31,231 bases of DNA from IMG/VR virus record IMGVR_UViG_3300050821_002257, positions 1 through 31,231 of that record; one strand, written 5' to 3'. The stretch is from a virus. The position numbers and the translations under genes were made by a program. Shown here in pieces: positions 1 through 9,200 of this stretch (its first letter is position 1; each line of letters begins with the position of its first letter). The notes beneath the pieces are model-generated. The model had not been told where the DNA came from. It did not search any database and saw only the letters and a list, made by a program, of their open reading frames with translations.

Positions 1-29
1 CGTATTCGCCGCAACCAGGAGCAAACCCC

Positions 30-638
30 ATGAGTGAGACGCCCGAGACCCCGGATTCCGCACCCGATTTCCGCGATTCGCCCGTGATTCCGGAGATGTC
101 TGCTCTCTTCACCGGCAAGGGCGAGCGCGGGCCGAAGGGCGAGAAGGGCAGCCCCGGTGAGAAGGGCGAGAAGGGCAACCAAGGCAACCAGGGGTTCAAG
201 GGAGTCCGTGGTGATCAGGGTGCCATCGGCGAGTCCCGGCTAGCCCAGGCGGCTGAGCAGGAAGTCGAGCGCCTGATCAAGTCCAAGTCGGTGCCGAGGT
301 GGTGGGGTCGCGCGCTCGTCGCGATCTGCCTCGTGCTCGCAGCGCTCGTCGGCTACCTGGGCTACGAGAACCTGACGCACCCGGTGGCCAACCAGCTCCG
401 GAACGACGTCGCGGCCACCCAGCAGCTCGCCGCGCAGGACAGGGCGTACACCAATCAGGTTGTGCAGCACGAGTGCTCCTCGCTGGAGCTGCTGACCGGC
501 AGGCCGGTGCCCAAGCCCGCCGACCCGGCCGCCAACCCGTCGCGCGAGACGACGTACGAGTTCTACATCGCGCTGCTGTCGTGGGAGCACAGCGACGGGT
601 GTAAGCTGACGGTGCACAACGTCACCCCCAAGAAGTGA
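30..638 (+). CDS. Membrane-anchored collagen-like protein
   Basis: Encodes 202 residues. Residues 31-69 are 13 uninterrupted Gly-X-Y triplets rich in Lys, Glu and Gln (GERGPKGEKG and so on), the hallmark of a collagen-like triple helix. A short helical stretch follows (about 70-86), then one hydrophobic segment (about 95-112) after a basic WWGR motif, then a 90-residue tail with two Cys (149, 191). This suggests a trimeric protein with the collagen stalk on the N-terminal, probably cytoplasmic, side, because positive residues flank the N-terminal side of the membrane segment and there is no signal peptide. The ATG is preceded by AGGAG at a 9-nt spacing. It is on the opposite strand to the structural operon and just ahead of three tRNA genes. 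Collagen-like repeats are common in phage fibres; pairing with a membrane anchor is less usual. Function unknown. Confidence 0.88.
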   Translation: MSETPETPDSAPDFRDSPVIPEMSALFTGKGERGPKGEKGSPGEKGEKGNQGNQGFKGVRGDQGAIGESRLAQAAEQEVERLIKSKSVPRWWGRALVAICLVLAALVGYLGYENLTHPVANQLRNDVAATQQLAAQDRAYTNQVVQHECSSLELLTGRPVPKPADPAANPSRETTYEFYIALLSWEHSDGCKLTVHNVTPKK

Positions 639-643
639 CGCAC

Positions 644-714
644 GCGGGTATGGCCTAACGGATGGGCACCTGCCTTCCAAGCAGGCTACGCAGGTTCGAC
701 CCCTGTTACCCGCT
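644..714 (+). tRNA. tRNA-Gly (anticodon TCC)
   Basis: A cloverleaf folds by eye: acceptor stem GCGGGTA pairs with TACCCGC, anticodon stem CCTGC/GCAGG carries the loop CTTCCAA (anticodon TCC at 676-678, reading GGA), and the T arm has the loop TTCGACC. The discriminator is T at 714; CCA is not encoded. GGA is a rare codon in GC-rich actinobacterial genomes, which fits a phage-supplied tRNA. Confidence 0.93.
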
Positions 715-715
715 C

Positions 716-786
716 GACGGTATGGCCGAGAGGCTGAGGCCCGAGATTGCAACCCTCGTCACCCCGGTTCGATTCCGGGTACCGTC
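716..786 (+). tRNA. tRNA-Cys (anticodon GCA)
   Basis: The acceptor stem GACGGTA/TACCGTC is perfect, the D arm GCC/GGC is present, and the T arm CCCGG/CCGGG encloses TTCGATT. The anticodon loop is TTGCAAC with GCA at 749-751. The last pair of the anticodon stem (746/754) is an A-C mismatch, the only visible flaw. It lies 1 nt after the Gly tRNA, so the two are probably processed from one transcript. CCA is not encoded. Confidence 0.9.
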
Positions 787-792
787 TCCCGT

Positions 793-863
793 GGCTAGTA
801 GCTCAGATGGCAGAGCAGCGGACTGTTAATCCGCAGGTCGCTGGATCGAGACCAGCCTAGCCA
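793..863 (+). tRNA. tRNA-Asn (anticodon GTT)
   Basis: The acceptor stem GGCTAGT/CCTAGCC has one T-C mismatch at the inner end. The anticodon stem GCGGA/TCCGC carries the loop CTGTTAA with anticodon GTT at 825-827. The T loop is ATCGAGA rather than TTCRANN, a small departure from consensus. It is the third tRNA in a tight cluster and is followed directly by the hairpin at 871-908. Confidence 0.9.
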
Positions 864-870
864 GCACATG

Positions 871-908
871 ACGAAGCCCCGCACCACACCATGTGGCCGG
901 GGCTTCGT
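871..908. terminator. Hairpin terminator between converging operons
   Basis: An 11-bp perfect stem (ACGAAGCCCCG at 871-881 with its complement at 898-908) is capped by a second 5-bp stem CCACA/TGTGG around the loop CCA. No U-run follows on either strand, as is common in GC-rich actinobacteria. It sits between the end of the + strand tRNA cluster and the end of the leftward late operon (stop at 919), so it can stop transcription from both sides. Confidence 0.85.
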
Positions 909-918
909 GCTGCTAGGG

Positions 919-1224
919 TCAGCTCGCGGGCGGCGCGGCCGGCGGAGGGGTCTCCAGGGCGTCCACGGTGCCCTGAACGGTGACCAGTCCGGAGACTGCC
1001 GTCTGAAGCGCGGACAGGTCCAGCGCCGGGTTGGCGGTCTGGAGCGCGGCGATTTCCGCCTGGATGTTGGTGACGGCGGCGGCGAGGTCGGTGGAAACGC
1101 CAGAGACCGCAGCGGTCAGAGCGTCAACGTCTGCTTGAGTGGCCATCTTGGCTACTTCCTTCTGTAGTGCGGCAACTTGCGCCCGTAGGCTGACCCGAGG
1201 AGGTCGTCGCCAGGGGGGTTTCAT
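919..1224 (-). CDS. Small coiled-coil protein, last gene of late operon
   Basis: Encodes 101 residues from the ATG at 1224. After a basic, Pro-rich start (MKPPWRRPPR), the sequence is an Ala/Leu/Val heptad pattern (LRAQVAALQKEVAKM, then DVDALTAAV) and ends in a PPPAAPPAS tail. It looks like a short oligomeric coiled coil. The start is uncertain: at 1224 a GGGAG lies only 1 nt from the ATG, whereas an internal ATG at 1146 (MATQADVDAL) has AAGGA at a 10-nt spacing and gives a 75-residue protein. The longer form is listed because it starts 14 nt after the hub gene and continues the coiled coil. No function recognised; position after the hub suggests a minor tail or tail-tip accessory protein. 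Confidence 0.7.
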   Translation of the reverse strand: MKPPWRRPPRVSLRAQVAALQKEVAKMATQADVDALTAAVSGVSTDLAAAVTNIQAEIAALQTANPALDLSALQTAVSGLVTVQGTVDALETPPPAAPPAS

Positions 1225-1238
1225 ACTCCCAGTGTGCC

Positions 1239-3011
1239 TTACGCGAACTGCCCCGGATAGAGCGCCGAGACAACCGATGCCATGTCCGTCTTGGCGTTCT
1301 GGTACGGGGTGACGAGCGCGGTCTGGCTCTCGTCGTTGTACTCGTACTCCCCGATCAGGAACGTGATGGGAGCCTGCCCCACCTCGCCGCCGAACGCCTC
1401 GTTGACCACCTGCACCGTGCACATCGCGCCGTTCCAGTTGCAGCCGAGGTCCACCGGGTGGCCGCCGATGTTGAGGAGCTGGCCGGGCTGCACGGTGAAC
1501 GAGGCTTGGAAGTTCGCGCGGATGTACTGGTTGAGGATGTTCTGCCCGATCGCGGCAGCCGCCTGCTTGGTCATCGCGCCCGAGTTGGAAACGTCGATGA
1601 AGTACTCCAGCCGCCCGTGAGCGGACACGGAGCCGGGGATGGACGCGAAGGTCGTGCCGAAGGTCGCGGCGGTCGCTGTGGCGCTGCTGGTGGCCGTATT
1701 GTCGGCCGTGATCTCGTAGTAGACGATGACGGTGTTGATGTCCTCGTTGATCGTCCGGCTGACCGGGCTCGTGTTGACCAGGTACAGGTCAGGCGGACGC
1801 CGCGTCGAGGTGACGATCGTGTCCGTGCGCACCCACTTGCCGTTGGCCGCAGCCGCAGCGCCGGAGGCCGCAACCGAGGTGGTGCCCGCGACGAGGGGGT
1901 TGCCCGAGAAGTCGGTCGGCAGCGGGTAGACCTTGATCACCCACGGGGCGGGCGGCATGGTCACCGAGCCGGCAGGCTGCACTAGCTCCCAGGTGAGCGC
2001 GCCGCCCGTGCAGAGCAGGTTGAGGAAGTCCGTCACCGTCAACGAGCCGGGGTCCTGCACCGGGCCGAGGTAGATGCCCGCCGGGCTGCCGATGCCGTAG
2101 TTCGTCCAGCGCAGCCCGCGGGCGATGGCGAAGTCGATCGGGGCGTCGGCCGTCCAGCCGTTGGAGGTCTTGGTGTTGCCGCCGTTGCTCTGCCACCAGG
2201 CACCGAAGTTCGTGCCGTAGGTGCCGACGCCGTTGGCCTGGAGAGTCCAGCCGGTGGCGGCTGCCTGCGGCTCGATGAGCTGCCCTTCCCAGACGCACGC
2301 CGCTCCGCGGTGGCAGGTGATGATCCGGCCGGGGTTCAGCGCGTCGGTGCGGTAGTTCGGCTCGACCGCCAGCATGCAGGTGAACTGGTCGGGGCCGCCC
2401 GGTATCGAGAACGAGTAGTCAACCTGGCTAACGTGGCCGATCTGCCCGAGCCACTTGGGGCTGTGGGGCCGGGGCACGGTGACGAGGCCGATCGAGCTGG
2501 TGTTGGCCGGGACGGTGGCGTTGGTGCCCGGCGAGAAGTACACGTACCAGGAGTCGTTGGAGATCTGCTGGACGGCCACCACGGACTGCATCGTGGAGTC
2601 GGCCATGACCAACGGCGTGTTCGCGCCCTCACCCTCTCGGTTCTGCGTCAGCCCGTAGGCGTTGAACAGCTCGGGCGCGTACGACCACACACTGGCAGCA
2701 CTGGAGTTGGTCGGCACCGCGCTGCCAGTTCCGAACGCCGGGGGCGCGGGCCATGTGGTAAAGCCCGAGGGATTCACCGTCCAGAGCTGGAACTGCTCGC
2801 CAGGCGTCATCGGCGGGGTGGCGAATCCCTCGGCCGTGCCCCACTGCGTGGTGTTGAGGACCGCGTAGTTGTAGCGCTTGCCGCTGGTGTTGTAACCGGC
2901 GAACAGCATGTTGTCCGAGGTCACGCCGATGCTCGTGATCTGGAAAGCGCGCTGCGGCAACGGCGGTGCCCAAGAGCACACCTGTGTTGCATTTAGAAGT
3001 TCAAGTGCCAC
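1239..3011 (-). CDS. Tail hub / minor tail protein, Gp37-like
   Basis: Encodes 590 residues starting at GTG, with AAGGA 6 nt upstream. From about residue 185 it resembles the siphovirus ReqiPepy6 Gp37-like family: a long segment with QVDYSFSIPGGPDQF, then PGRIITCHRGAACVWEGQLI at 227-246, the typical hub strand pair, and a C-terminal part with the iterating AAIGQNILNQYI region and a YEYNDESQTALV end. In this family the protein forms the central hub at the tip of the tail below Dit and TMP. Residues 1-180 are an extra beta-rich, Trp/Asn-rich domain that I do not recognise; the hub fold seems to begin after it. It lies downstream of the tail fibre genes, where a hub normally lies in siphovirus tail modules. 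Confidence 0.75.
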   Translation of the reverse strand: MALELLNATQVCSWAPPLPQRAFQITSIGVTSDNMLFAGYNTSGKRYNYAVLNTTQWGTAEGFATPPMTPGEQFQLWTVNPSGFTTWPAPPAFGTGSAVPTNSSAASVWSYAPELFNAYGLTQNREGEGANTPLVMADSTMQSVVAVQQISNDSWYVYFSPGTNATVPANTSSIGLVTVPRPHSPKWLGQIGHVSQVDYSFSIPGGPDQFTCMLAVEPNYRTDALNPGRIITCHRGAACVWEGQLIEPQAAATGWTLQANGVGTYGTNFGAWWQSNGGNTKTSNGWTADAPIDFAIARGLRWTNYGIGSPAGIYLGPVQDPGSLTVTDFLNLLCTGGALTWELVQPAGSVTMPPAPWVIKVYPLPTDFSGNPLVAGTTSVAASGAAAAANGKWVRTDTIVTSTRRPPDLYLVNTSPVSRTINEDINTVIVYYEITADNTATSSATATAATFGTTFASIPGSVSAHGRLEYFIDVSNSGAMTKQAAAAIGQNILNQYIRANFQASFTVQPGQLLNIGGHPVDLGCNWNGAMCTVQVVNEAFGGEVGQAPITFLIGEYEYNDESQTALVTPYQNAKTDMASVVSALYPGQFA

Positions 3012-3020
3012 AACTATTCC

Positions 3021-3332
3021 TTACTGCGGGCCGATGACCTGCGCCTGAGTGGCCGAATAGATGTAGTCGGCGACGGGCGCGGGATAGCTGCCGCCGGGCT
3101 GCCCGGTGTAGTGCAGGTTCGCCTCAGCGTTGCCGTCCGCAATGGCGGACAGGTACGCCACGGCATCGGATGACGAGAGCCCTGACGCAGTTGCGAAGTC
3201 CGCCGCCGCGAGGCCGGAGGTCCACTTGTAGATGTTCTGAATCAGGGCCAAGGCGTTACGGTGCTGCTGAAGCGCCGAGATGATAAGGCCCTGCACCTGC
3301 GCCGGGCTCAGTCCGGTGTTGACTGCGGTCAT
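3021..3332 (-). CDS. Small hypothetical protein of tail-tip module
   Basis: Encodes 103 residues. The first half is helical (LSPAQVQGLIISALQQHR, then ALALIQNIYKW); the second half contains AYLSAIADGNAEANLHYTG and ends TQAQVIGPQ. There are no Cys residues, signal peptide or membrane segment. The Shine-Dalgarno AAAGGAG lies 7 nt before the ATG and is among the strongest in the window, suggesting high expression. It lies between a tail fibre gene and the hub. An assembly or attachment partner of the fibre is possible, but only the context supports this. Confidence 0.8.
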   Translation of the reverse strand: MTAVNTGLSPAQVQGLIISALQQHRNALALIQNIYKWTSGLAAADFATASGLSSSDAVAYLSAIADGNAEANLHYTGQPGGSYPAPVADYIYSATQAQVIGPQ

Positions 3333-3344
3333 TTCATTTCTCCT

Positions 3345-6236
3345 TTAAAGCGATCCGTCAGCGAGTGTTCCTGGCCACCAGCAGATGTGCCCGAGGATGG
3401 CGCACGTGGCGGCACCCGCACCCTGCCAGCGGTAGACGATTGCTCCGGTATTACCGACCTCTATGTACGGTACGCCCAGGGTGCCGGAGGGCACAGTCCC
3501 GTACATGCTGATCGCGCCGGCGTTGTAGCCCCCGTTGGACGAGTTCGGCCAGTAAGGCGCTGGGATGACTGAGGCGGCGATGATAGATGTAGCCGTGGCG
3601 ATAGCGGTCAAGGCCAAGTCGAACACAGCTTCACAGAATCCGTCCGGGTTCAGCCGGTAGTAGAAGCCGTTGATCCCGTTGCCTGACGCAACGACGCCCG
3701 AGGCGAATGTGGTGACCTTGTGCCAAGTCTCCGGTGTGAAGCTGCCCGGAACCTGAGCTGCCGCTGTTGGATTGTACGCCACGACTGCCTGGGTAGTGAT
3801 GCCTGTCGTGTATGCGTTGCCTGCGTCATCGGTGCCGGCGAAGGGCTGGATTACCGCAACCGGAGTCGTGGCGTTGGTAAGCGAGGTGACCTTGATCCCG
3901 CCCGAGCCGCCCCTGCCTCCGTGCTGGGTGGTGAGCGTCTCCTGGAGCACGATCGTCAGGTACGGCTGGAGCGAGTTGCCGAAGTTGTCCACCGCACCGG
4001 GGCCGTAGACCTGGCAGTAGAACTGAGCCCCGGTGCTCGCGTTGAACGCGTCGAACGTCGGGTTGTCGGTCGGCCCGAAGCACAGCGCGGTGCACGATCC
4101 GTTCTGGATGAGCGTGCCGAGATTGCTCTGGGTCAGGTCATAGGTGACGGTGTTCTGGCCCGCGTCGAGCGGGATAGCGCCCACGTACTCGACGGCGCTC
4201 ACGCCCGTGTAGTTCTGCGGCAATGTGGTGTCCGCGGTGTAGGCGAACTCCAGCACCGTGTCTAGAGGGCTCAGCAGGGAGTTGGTGAGCGTCAGCGTGA
4301 TCTGCTGGATAGTCCACTTGCCGTTGCCCAGCGAGGTCGCGATTCCCTTGGGCAGCAGCACGAGGGTGTTCTTTGAGCCTGAGGCCGTGTCGCTGGAGAG
4401 GCCGCCCGTGACGATCACGCTGTTGCCGGACTGCTGGCTGGCGTTGTACAGCGCGCCGGGGCTGCTGGAGTCGGTGCCGCAGTAGGTGGCCGCAGTCGCG
4501 AACGGCACGGTCAGTGAGAATGATGCAGGAGACGCCGCCATGTTCCCGCCGCCAGCGCCACCCGATCCGAGAGAGGTCAGGTTGCTGCCGGAGGCTCCCG
4601 CATTCGCTCCGGTGGCTCCGGCGTTGCCTGGTGCCCTGATGGACGCGTACTGCGCGGGGAGCGCGACGACCGCGCCGCCTGTCCCGCCTACGCCGGCTGC
4701 CGGAGCGCCGCCTATCCCGCCCGCGCCGCCTGCCGAACCAGAGGCCCCGCCACCAGCACCGCCTGTGGCCGGCGTGGAACCGAATGCCTGAGTCGGAAGC
4801 GCTGAGGTAGCGGCGTCGAGGGCGAACCACAGGTTGGAGATGTAGCCGAAGAAGTACTGGGTGGTGCCGGTGGGGTCAGTTCCGACGCGCTGGGCATATG
4901 ATGCGGCGGGCACCGACGAGAATCCGGCTGATCCCGAGACGACGCTGACGCCGTTGACGTACAGGGTGATGGTGCCGCTATTGAATGTCGCGACGATGTA
5001 GTACCAGGTGCCCACGATCGGCGGCATCGCGACCGCAGTGAAGTTGGCGGCGGTGCCGTTGCCCCAGTTGACGTACAGCGTCCAGTTCGGAGAGGACGCA
5101 CTGCCGTTGTTCTTGAGGAACATGCCGTAGCCGTTGAAGTTCCCGAACGTCGCGTAGTTAGCGGAGTTCGCCACGACAGTTGCGATGCTGTTGGCGGCAG
5201 TGTTGCCCCAGGTACCGGTCGGGTCGCACTGGATCCAGCAGGAGACCGTCAGCTTGGTGAGGGCAAAAGAGAAGGTCGGGGCCTGCATGTAGCCGGCGTA
5301 CGTGTTGTTGGCCGCGCCGTTCCACAGGGAGGAGCACCCCGCCCGCGTGGGGTTAGGCTGGTGAGGGGGGTTGGTAGTAGTAAGCGTATAGGCGGGCACC
5401 TGGGCGGGGGCGTTCGACTGCAAAACGTGGATGCCGTTGCCGGAGTCCGTGACGGTACCGGTCAGGTGGTAAGTGGACGAGTCGTTGAACTCGAATGTCT
5501 CATCCGGGCCGTCGTTGAAGATGTACCAGGCTCGGATGATGTTCGCGTTCTTGGTGTTGCCGGCGAACATGCCGGACGTCTCGGCGAGGGCGATCGGGTT
5601 GTCAGAGCCTAGGCCGGAGAGGTTGGTGCCGCCCTGCCCGCCGGGGAACGCCATGGTGTTCGTCGAGCCCGTGCCGCCAAGGCCGCCGGCACCCGTTGAG
5701 CCCGCGTCTCCGGGCAACCCTGGGTTCGCGACGACGCCACCAGGGATACCGACCCCAGCGAGGTCGAAGATCGTCTGGCTGCCCGCTGTGCCCTGCTGAG
5801 CGCCGGTAGTCGAGGAGTTGTTGCAGCCTCCGGTGCCGGGCAGGCCGATCTGGTAGGTGTAGGTGACGCCCGGCGACACGGTGTAGGACGGCTCGCATGC
5901 GTACTCGCCACCGCCGCCACCGCCGCCGCCCGTGCTGGAGATACCGCCACCGCCGCCGCCGCCCGGGCCGAAGCACTCCACCTGCACCTGGTACGGCGAG
6001 CCGTTGTTCAGGTCGGGTGCGGTCCACGATCCGTAGAAGCCAGCGATGTTCGGGAGCGACGCGGTAGGACCGGACAGCTCGTTGCCCACGCTGCTCGCGC
6101 CCGGCTGGTAGACCGTGGTCGGCGACAGCACTGTGGTGGTGGTCGGGATCAGGTTGTTCAGCCTGACGAGCGTGCTCTGCGTCTTGGCGAGAGCCGTGCT
6201 CTTGACCAGATTCTTCTTCGGGGGAAGCGCGGCCAT
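3345..6236 (-). CDS. Gly-rich tail fibre protein with LamG domain
   Basis: Encodes 963 residues; its ATG overlaps the stop of the preceding gene (TGATG). Layout: a basic N-terminus and Thr-rich linker (1-60); the opening of a Gly-rich domain (67-135: a WTAP strand, YQVQVECFG, poly-Gly loops, EYACEP, then a VSPG turn); an inserted LamG/concanavalin-like domain (about 232-486; LTVSCWIQCD, WYYIVATFNSGTITLYVNG); more Gly/Ala collagen-like loops; a second beta-rich insert (568-770); and the closing strand GGRGGSGGIKVTSL (773-786). The C-terminal unit (835-963) has ETWHKVTTF, YRLNPDGFCEAVFDL and a Cys/Trp-rich end, typical of a fibre tip. Probable role: adhesion to host surface glycans at the tail tip. 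The receptor is not predictable. Confidence 0.82.
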   Translation of the reverse strand: MAALPPKKNLVKSTALAKTQSTLVRLNNLIPTTTTVLSPTTVYQPGASSVGNELSGPTASLPNIAGFYGSWTAPDLNNGSPYQVQVECFGPGGGGGGGISSTGGGGGGGGEYACEPSYTVSPGVTYTYQIGLPGTGGCNNSSTTGAQQGTAGSQTIFDLAGVGIPGGVVANPGLPGDAGSTGAGGLGGTGSTNTMAFPGGQGGTNLSGLGSDNPIALAETSGMFAGNTKNANIIRAWYIFNDGPDETFEFNDSSTYHLTGTVTDSGNGIHVLQSNAPAQVPAYTLTTTNPPHQPNPTRAGCSSLWNGAANNTYAGYMQAPTFSFALTKLTVSCWIQCDPTGTWGNTAANSIATVVANSANYATFGNFNGYGMFLKNNGSASSPNWTLYVNWGNGTAANFTAVAMPPIVGTWYYIVATFNSGTITLYVNGVSVVSGSAGFSSVPAASYAQRVGTDPTGTTQYFFGYISNLWFALDAATSALPTQAFGSTPATGGAGGGASGSAGGAGGIGGAPAAGVGGTGGAVVALPAQYASIRAPGNAGATGANAGASGSNLTSLGSGGAGGGNMAASPASFSLTVPFATAATYCGTDSSSPGALYNASQQSGNSVIVTGGLSSDTASGSKNTLVLLPKGIATSLGNGKWTIQQITLTLTNSLLSPLDTVLEFAYTADTTLPQNYTGVSAVEYVGAIPLDAGQNTVTYDLTQSNLGTLIQNGSCTALCFGPTDNPTFDAFNASTGAQFYCQVYGPGAVDNFGNSLQPYLTIVLQETLTTQHGGRGGSGGIKVTSLTNATTPVAVIQPFAGTDDAGNAYTTGITTQAVVAYNPTAAAQVPGSFTPETWHKVTTFASGVVASGNGINGFYYRLNPDGFCEAVFDLALTAIATATSIIAASVIPAPYWPNSSNGGYNAGAISMYGTVPSGTLGVPYIEVGNTGAIVYRWQGAGAATCAILGHICWWPGTLADGSL

Positions 6237-9200
6237 CAGCTAGTCCGATCCAGGAACCACCGGGGAGCGTACTGAACTCCGAGATTCGGAGCGCCCGATG
6301 GCGAGTAGGTCATGAACAGGTTGTCACCGGGCGTGATGTAGAGCGCGCCGCCGCTGATGCTGGTGAACGGCAGGACGCTGACGCTGTGCTGTCGGTCCTG
6401 GAAGCTCGCGCCCATGAATCCGAGGTCGCGGTCCGCAGTGGCCTCGTCGTAGAAGTAGTTCACGTACTGCCCGTAGGCAGCCTGACCCGGATCTATGTTC
6501 GTAATGATAGTCTGCCCGGTCGTATCAAGGAAAAGCACGTCCATAAACCGGTCGCTCTGATCGGTGTCCTGGATCGACACCGTGAAGTACGACTGGTCGT
6601 TGTAGCCCGCGTACTCGTTGATGGGCAGCGTCACCTCGCCGAAGCCGATCAGGCCGTTCACCACATCGGTAGACGGAACGAGCGACCGCGACACCTGCAC
6701 GCTGGACTGCGGGCCGCCAGGGTACGCGTACTGGTTGATGGTGACGGTGATCTGCCGCGCTGCGGTGCCGTTGGGGTTGTCCCAGGAGTAGTTCGCCAGC
6801 ATCACCGTGTACGTGCTGTTGAAAGCAGCGTTCATGTTCGGCACGAGTGACGGCATGACGTACTCGGTGTTGTTCGGGATGTCCGTGATCGGGATCGGGC
6901 AGATGGGGCACAGGTTCGGCGTAGCGCCCTGCCCCGGCCGGTGCACGATCAGGGAGTTGAACACCTGGAGAGGCGGTTCCCAGGTTAGCCGGACCATACC
7001 AGCGCCGCCCGTGCCGCCGATCTCAGGCGTGCTGGACAGGCTGCCGGAGTAGCCGCCCGCACCACCGCCGCCAGGTAGGCCAGCGCCGCCGCCAGGAGCG
7101 TTAGCGTTGCCCGCGCCCTGTCCGCCCTTGCCGCCGCCTGCGTACGCGGGACCGCCGAACTGCCACGTGGTCGCCGGGTAGCCAGGGCCGTACGGACCGC
7201 CCGCAGCTCCTCCGCCGCCACCGATGGAGACGTTCGTGAAGCCCAGGTTGATGATCCCGAACGGTGCGGACGCGCTCCATGAGGGCGAGCTGGTCATGGT
7301 GTTGTTCTCTACCATCTGCGAGGCGTACGTCGCACCCCAGAGGTAAGCCTGGCCGCCCTTGGTCATGGAGTTCCACGGCCCGGTCTGGTCGTTGAAGTTC
7401 TGCGTCGCGGTAGTCGCGTTACCGACGAACGACACGGCCATGTCCCCGGCCGCCCGCGGAGTGTAAGTGGCCGCCCCTGATGTCGCCGCCGCTCCGGTGA
7501 CTCCGCTGACGCCGTTCGCGTCAAGGCCAACCACGTTCGGCAGCCACCACATGTAGACCGTGTACTCCGGCGCGGCCGAGGCGTGGCCCCAGGCGATCGA
7601 GCCGGTGGTGCCAGCCGAGACGGCGTGCGTCACCGGAGCCGTGAACGCGAACATCGCGCCCAGGTTGGACGGTAGGGTGAGCGTCTCCTGGAGGGTGTAC
7701 GTGTTGCCCGCCGCGTCCGACATGGCAGACGGGCCGCCAGTGATGGTCGAGCCCGAGCCGCAGACTCCGAGCACGGCGATCATACCGTTGGCGGACATGT
7801 TGGCGAAGCTCGTCCAGGAGGTGGTAGCACCTGGAGTAGTCCCAGCCTTCCAGTCCATGGTGACCATGGCGTCTACCTGGTTGGCGGCCAGCATGGGGAC
7901 GCACAGCACGGCCCAGTTGCCAGTGGTCAGCGTGGCGCTGAAGGTGTCCCCGGAGTTCGCCGCGCCCGTGCCGCCAGCCTGGTTGAGCATGACGAACGCG
8001 TCCATGCGCATCACGCCTGCGGTCACCGTGTTGGTTGAGGCCAGCGGGTACCAGGTGATGTTGCTGTTCGCGACGGTGTAGGCCGAGGTGGAGTCGTTCA
8101 CCGCGACGGCCACCTGGTAGACGACCGACTCCGTGTCCGTGATGCCGAACTGGCCGCTGGCCGTGGTGCCGTTGCCGTTGTTCTGGTTCAGGTTCGCGGT
8201 GTCCGCGCCGGCCAGCATGAATGGAGATGCGAACCAGAGCACGCCGTACTGCTGGGAGGTATTCGAACTGACGGTCAATGTCGTCGAGGTCGTGATCGGG
8301 AACTCGATGTTGGCCGTGAACGCGTACACCGCGCACTGCGTGCCCGACGCGCCGGCCTGAGCGGAGTCCACCAGGTCGTAGATGTTGCCCGCGCTGTCCG
8401 TGACCTGGATGTCGCCGACGAACGTGCTGGACTCGATCAGCACGAGCGCAGCGCCCAGGGCGCACGAGGACGACGACGCGCTGGTGGTGCCAACGCTGGT
8501 GGTGTACGTCGTGCTCGCGAGGGACTGCATGGTGCCGACGCCGCTGACCGCCGGGGACTTCATCCAGGAGCCCTGCGCGGTGTTCAGGTCGAGCGCGCCC
8601 ATGCCGCCGTTGTTGTGGATAAAGTTCGAGCTGCCCGAGCCGCCCGCCGCGCCCGCCGCCGAGTTGGCCGCAGCCGCGACGCCGCCATTCGCGGACACGA
8701 TGGTGCCGGTGGTGGGCACGGTGCCGAAGGTGGTAGCGCCGCCGTTGGTCGCGGCGTTGGTGTTGACCGAGTAGGTGAGCTGCACCATGCCGTTAGCGCC
8801 GGCAGCGCCGAGGTAGTTCACCTGGGCCGCTGAGCTGGTGGCCTTGGACGCAGCCGTGGTGGTCACCAGAGGGACGCTGGTGTAGCCGCCACCGCCACCG
8901 CCGCCCGGTGCCTGCCCGACTACCGGGAAGCCCGGCTCAGGCGCTCCAGCGCCGCCGTTGCCCCCTTGGCCGGTGCCTGTGCCGCCCGTGCCCGCGCCGA
9001 CCCACTTGCCGCCGATCGAGGACGCGGGACTCGCGCCGCCGACACCGCCCGGACCGAGCAGGCCCGCCGCGCCACCGCCGCCGCCGCCCGCAGGACCCGG
9101 AGAGCCGCCGCCGCGCCCGCCCGGCCACACGATGCTGCCGATGGCGTCATGGCCGGGAGCAACCGCGCCGTAGCCGCCGCTGGTACCACCTGTGATACCG

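Noticed and set aside
8870-9180. GC-rich simple repeats (CCGCCGCCACCG-like) as a possible regulatory or CRISPR-like array
   Set aside because: They are in-frame poly-Gly codons of the Dit protein, with no unique spacers or regular period.
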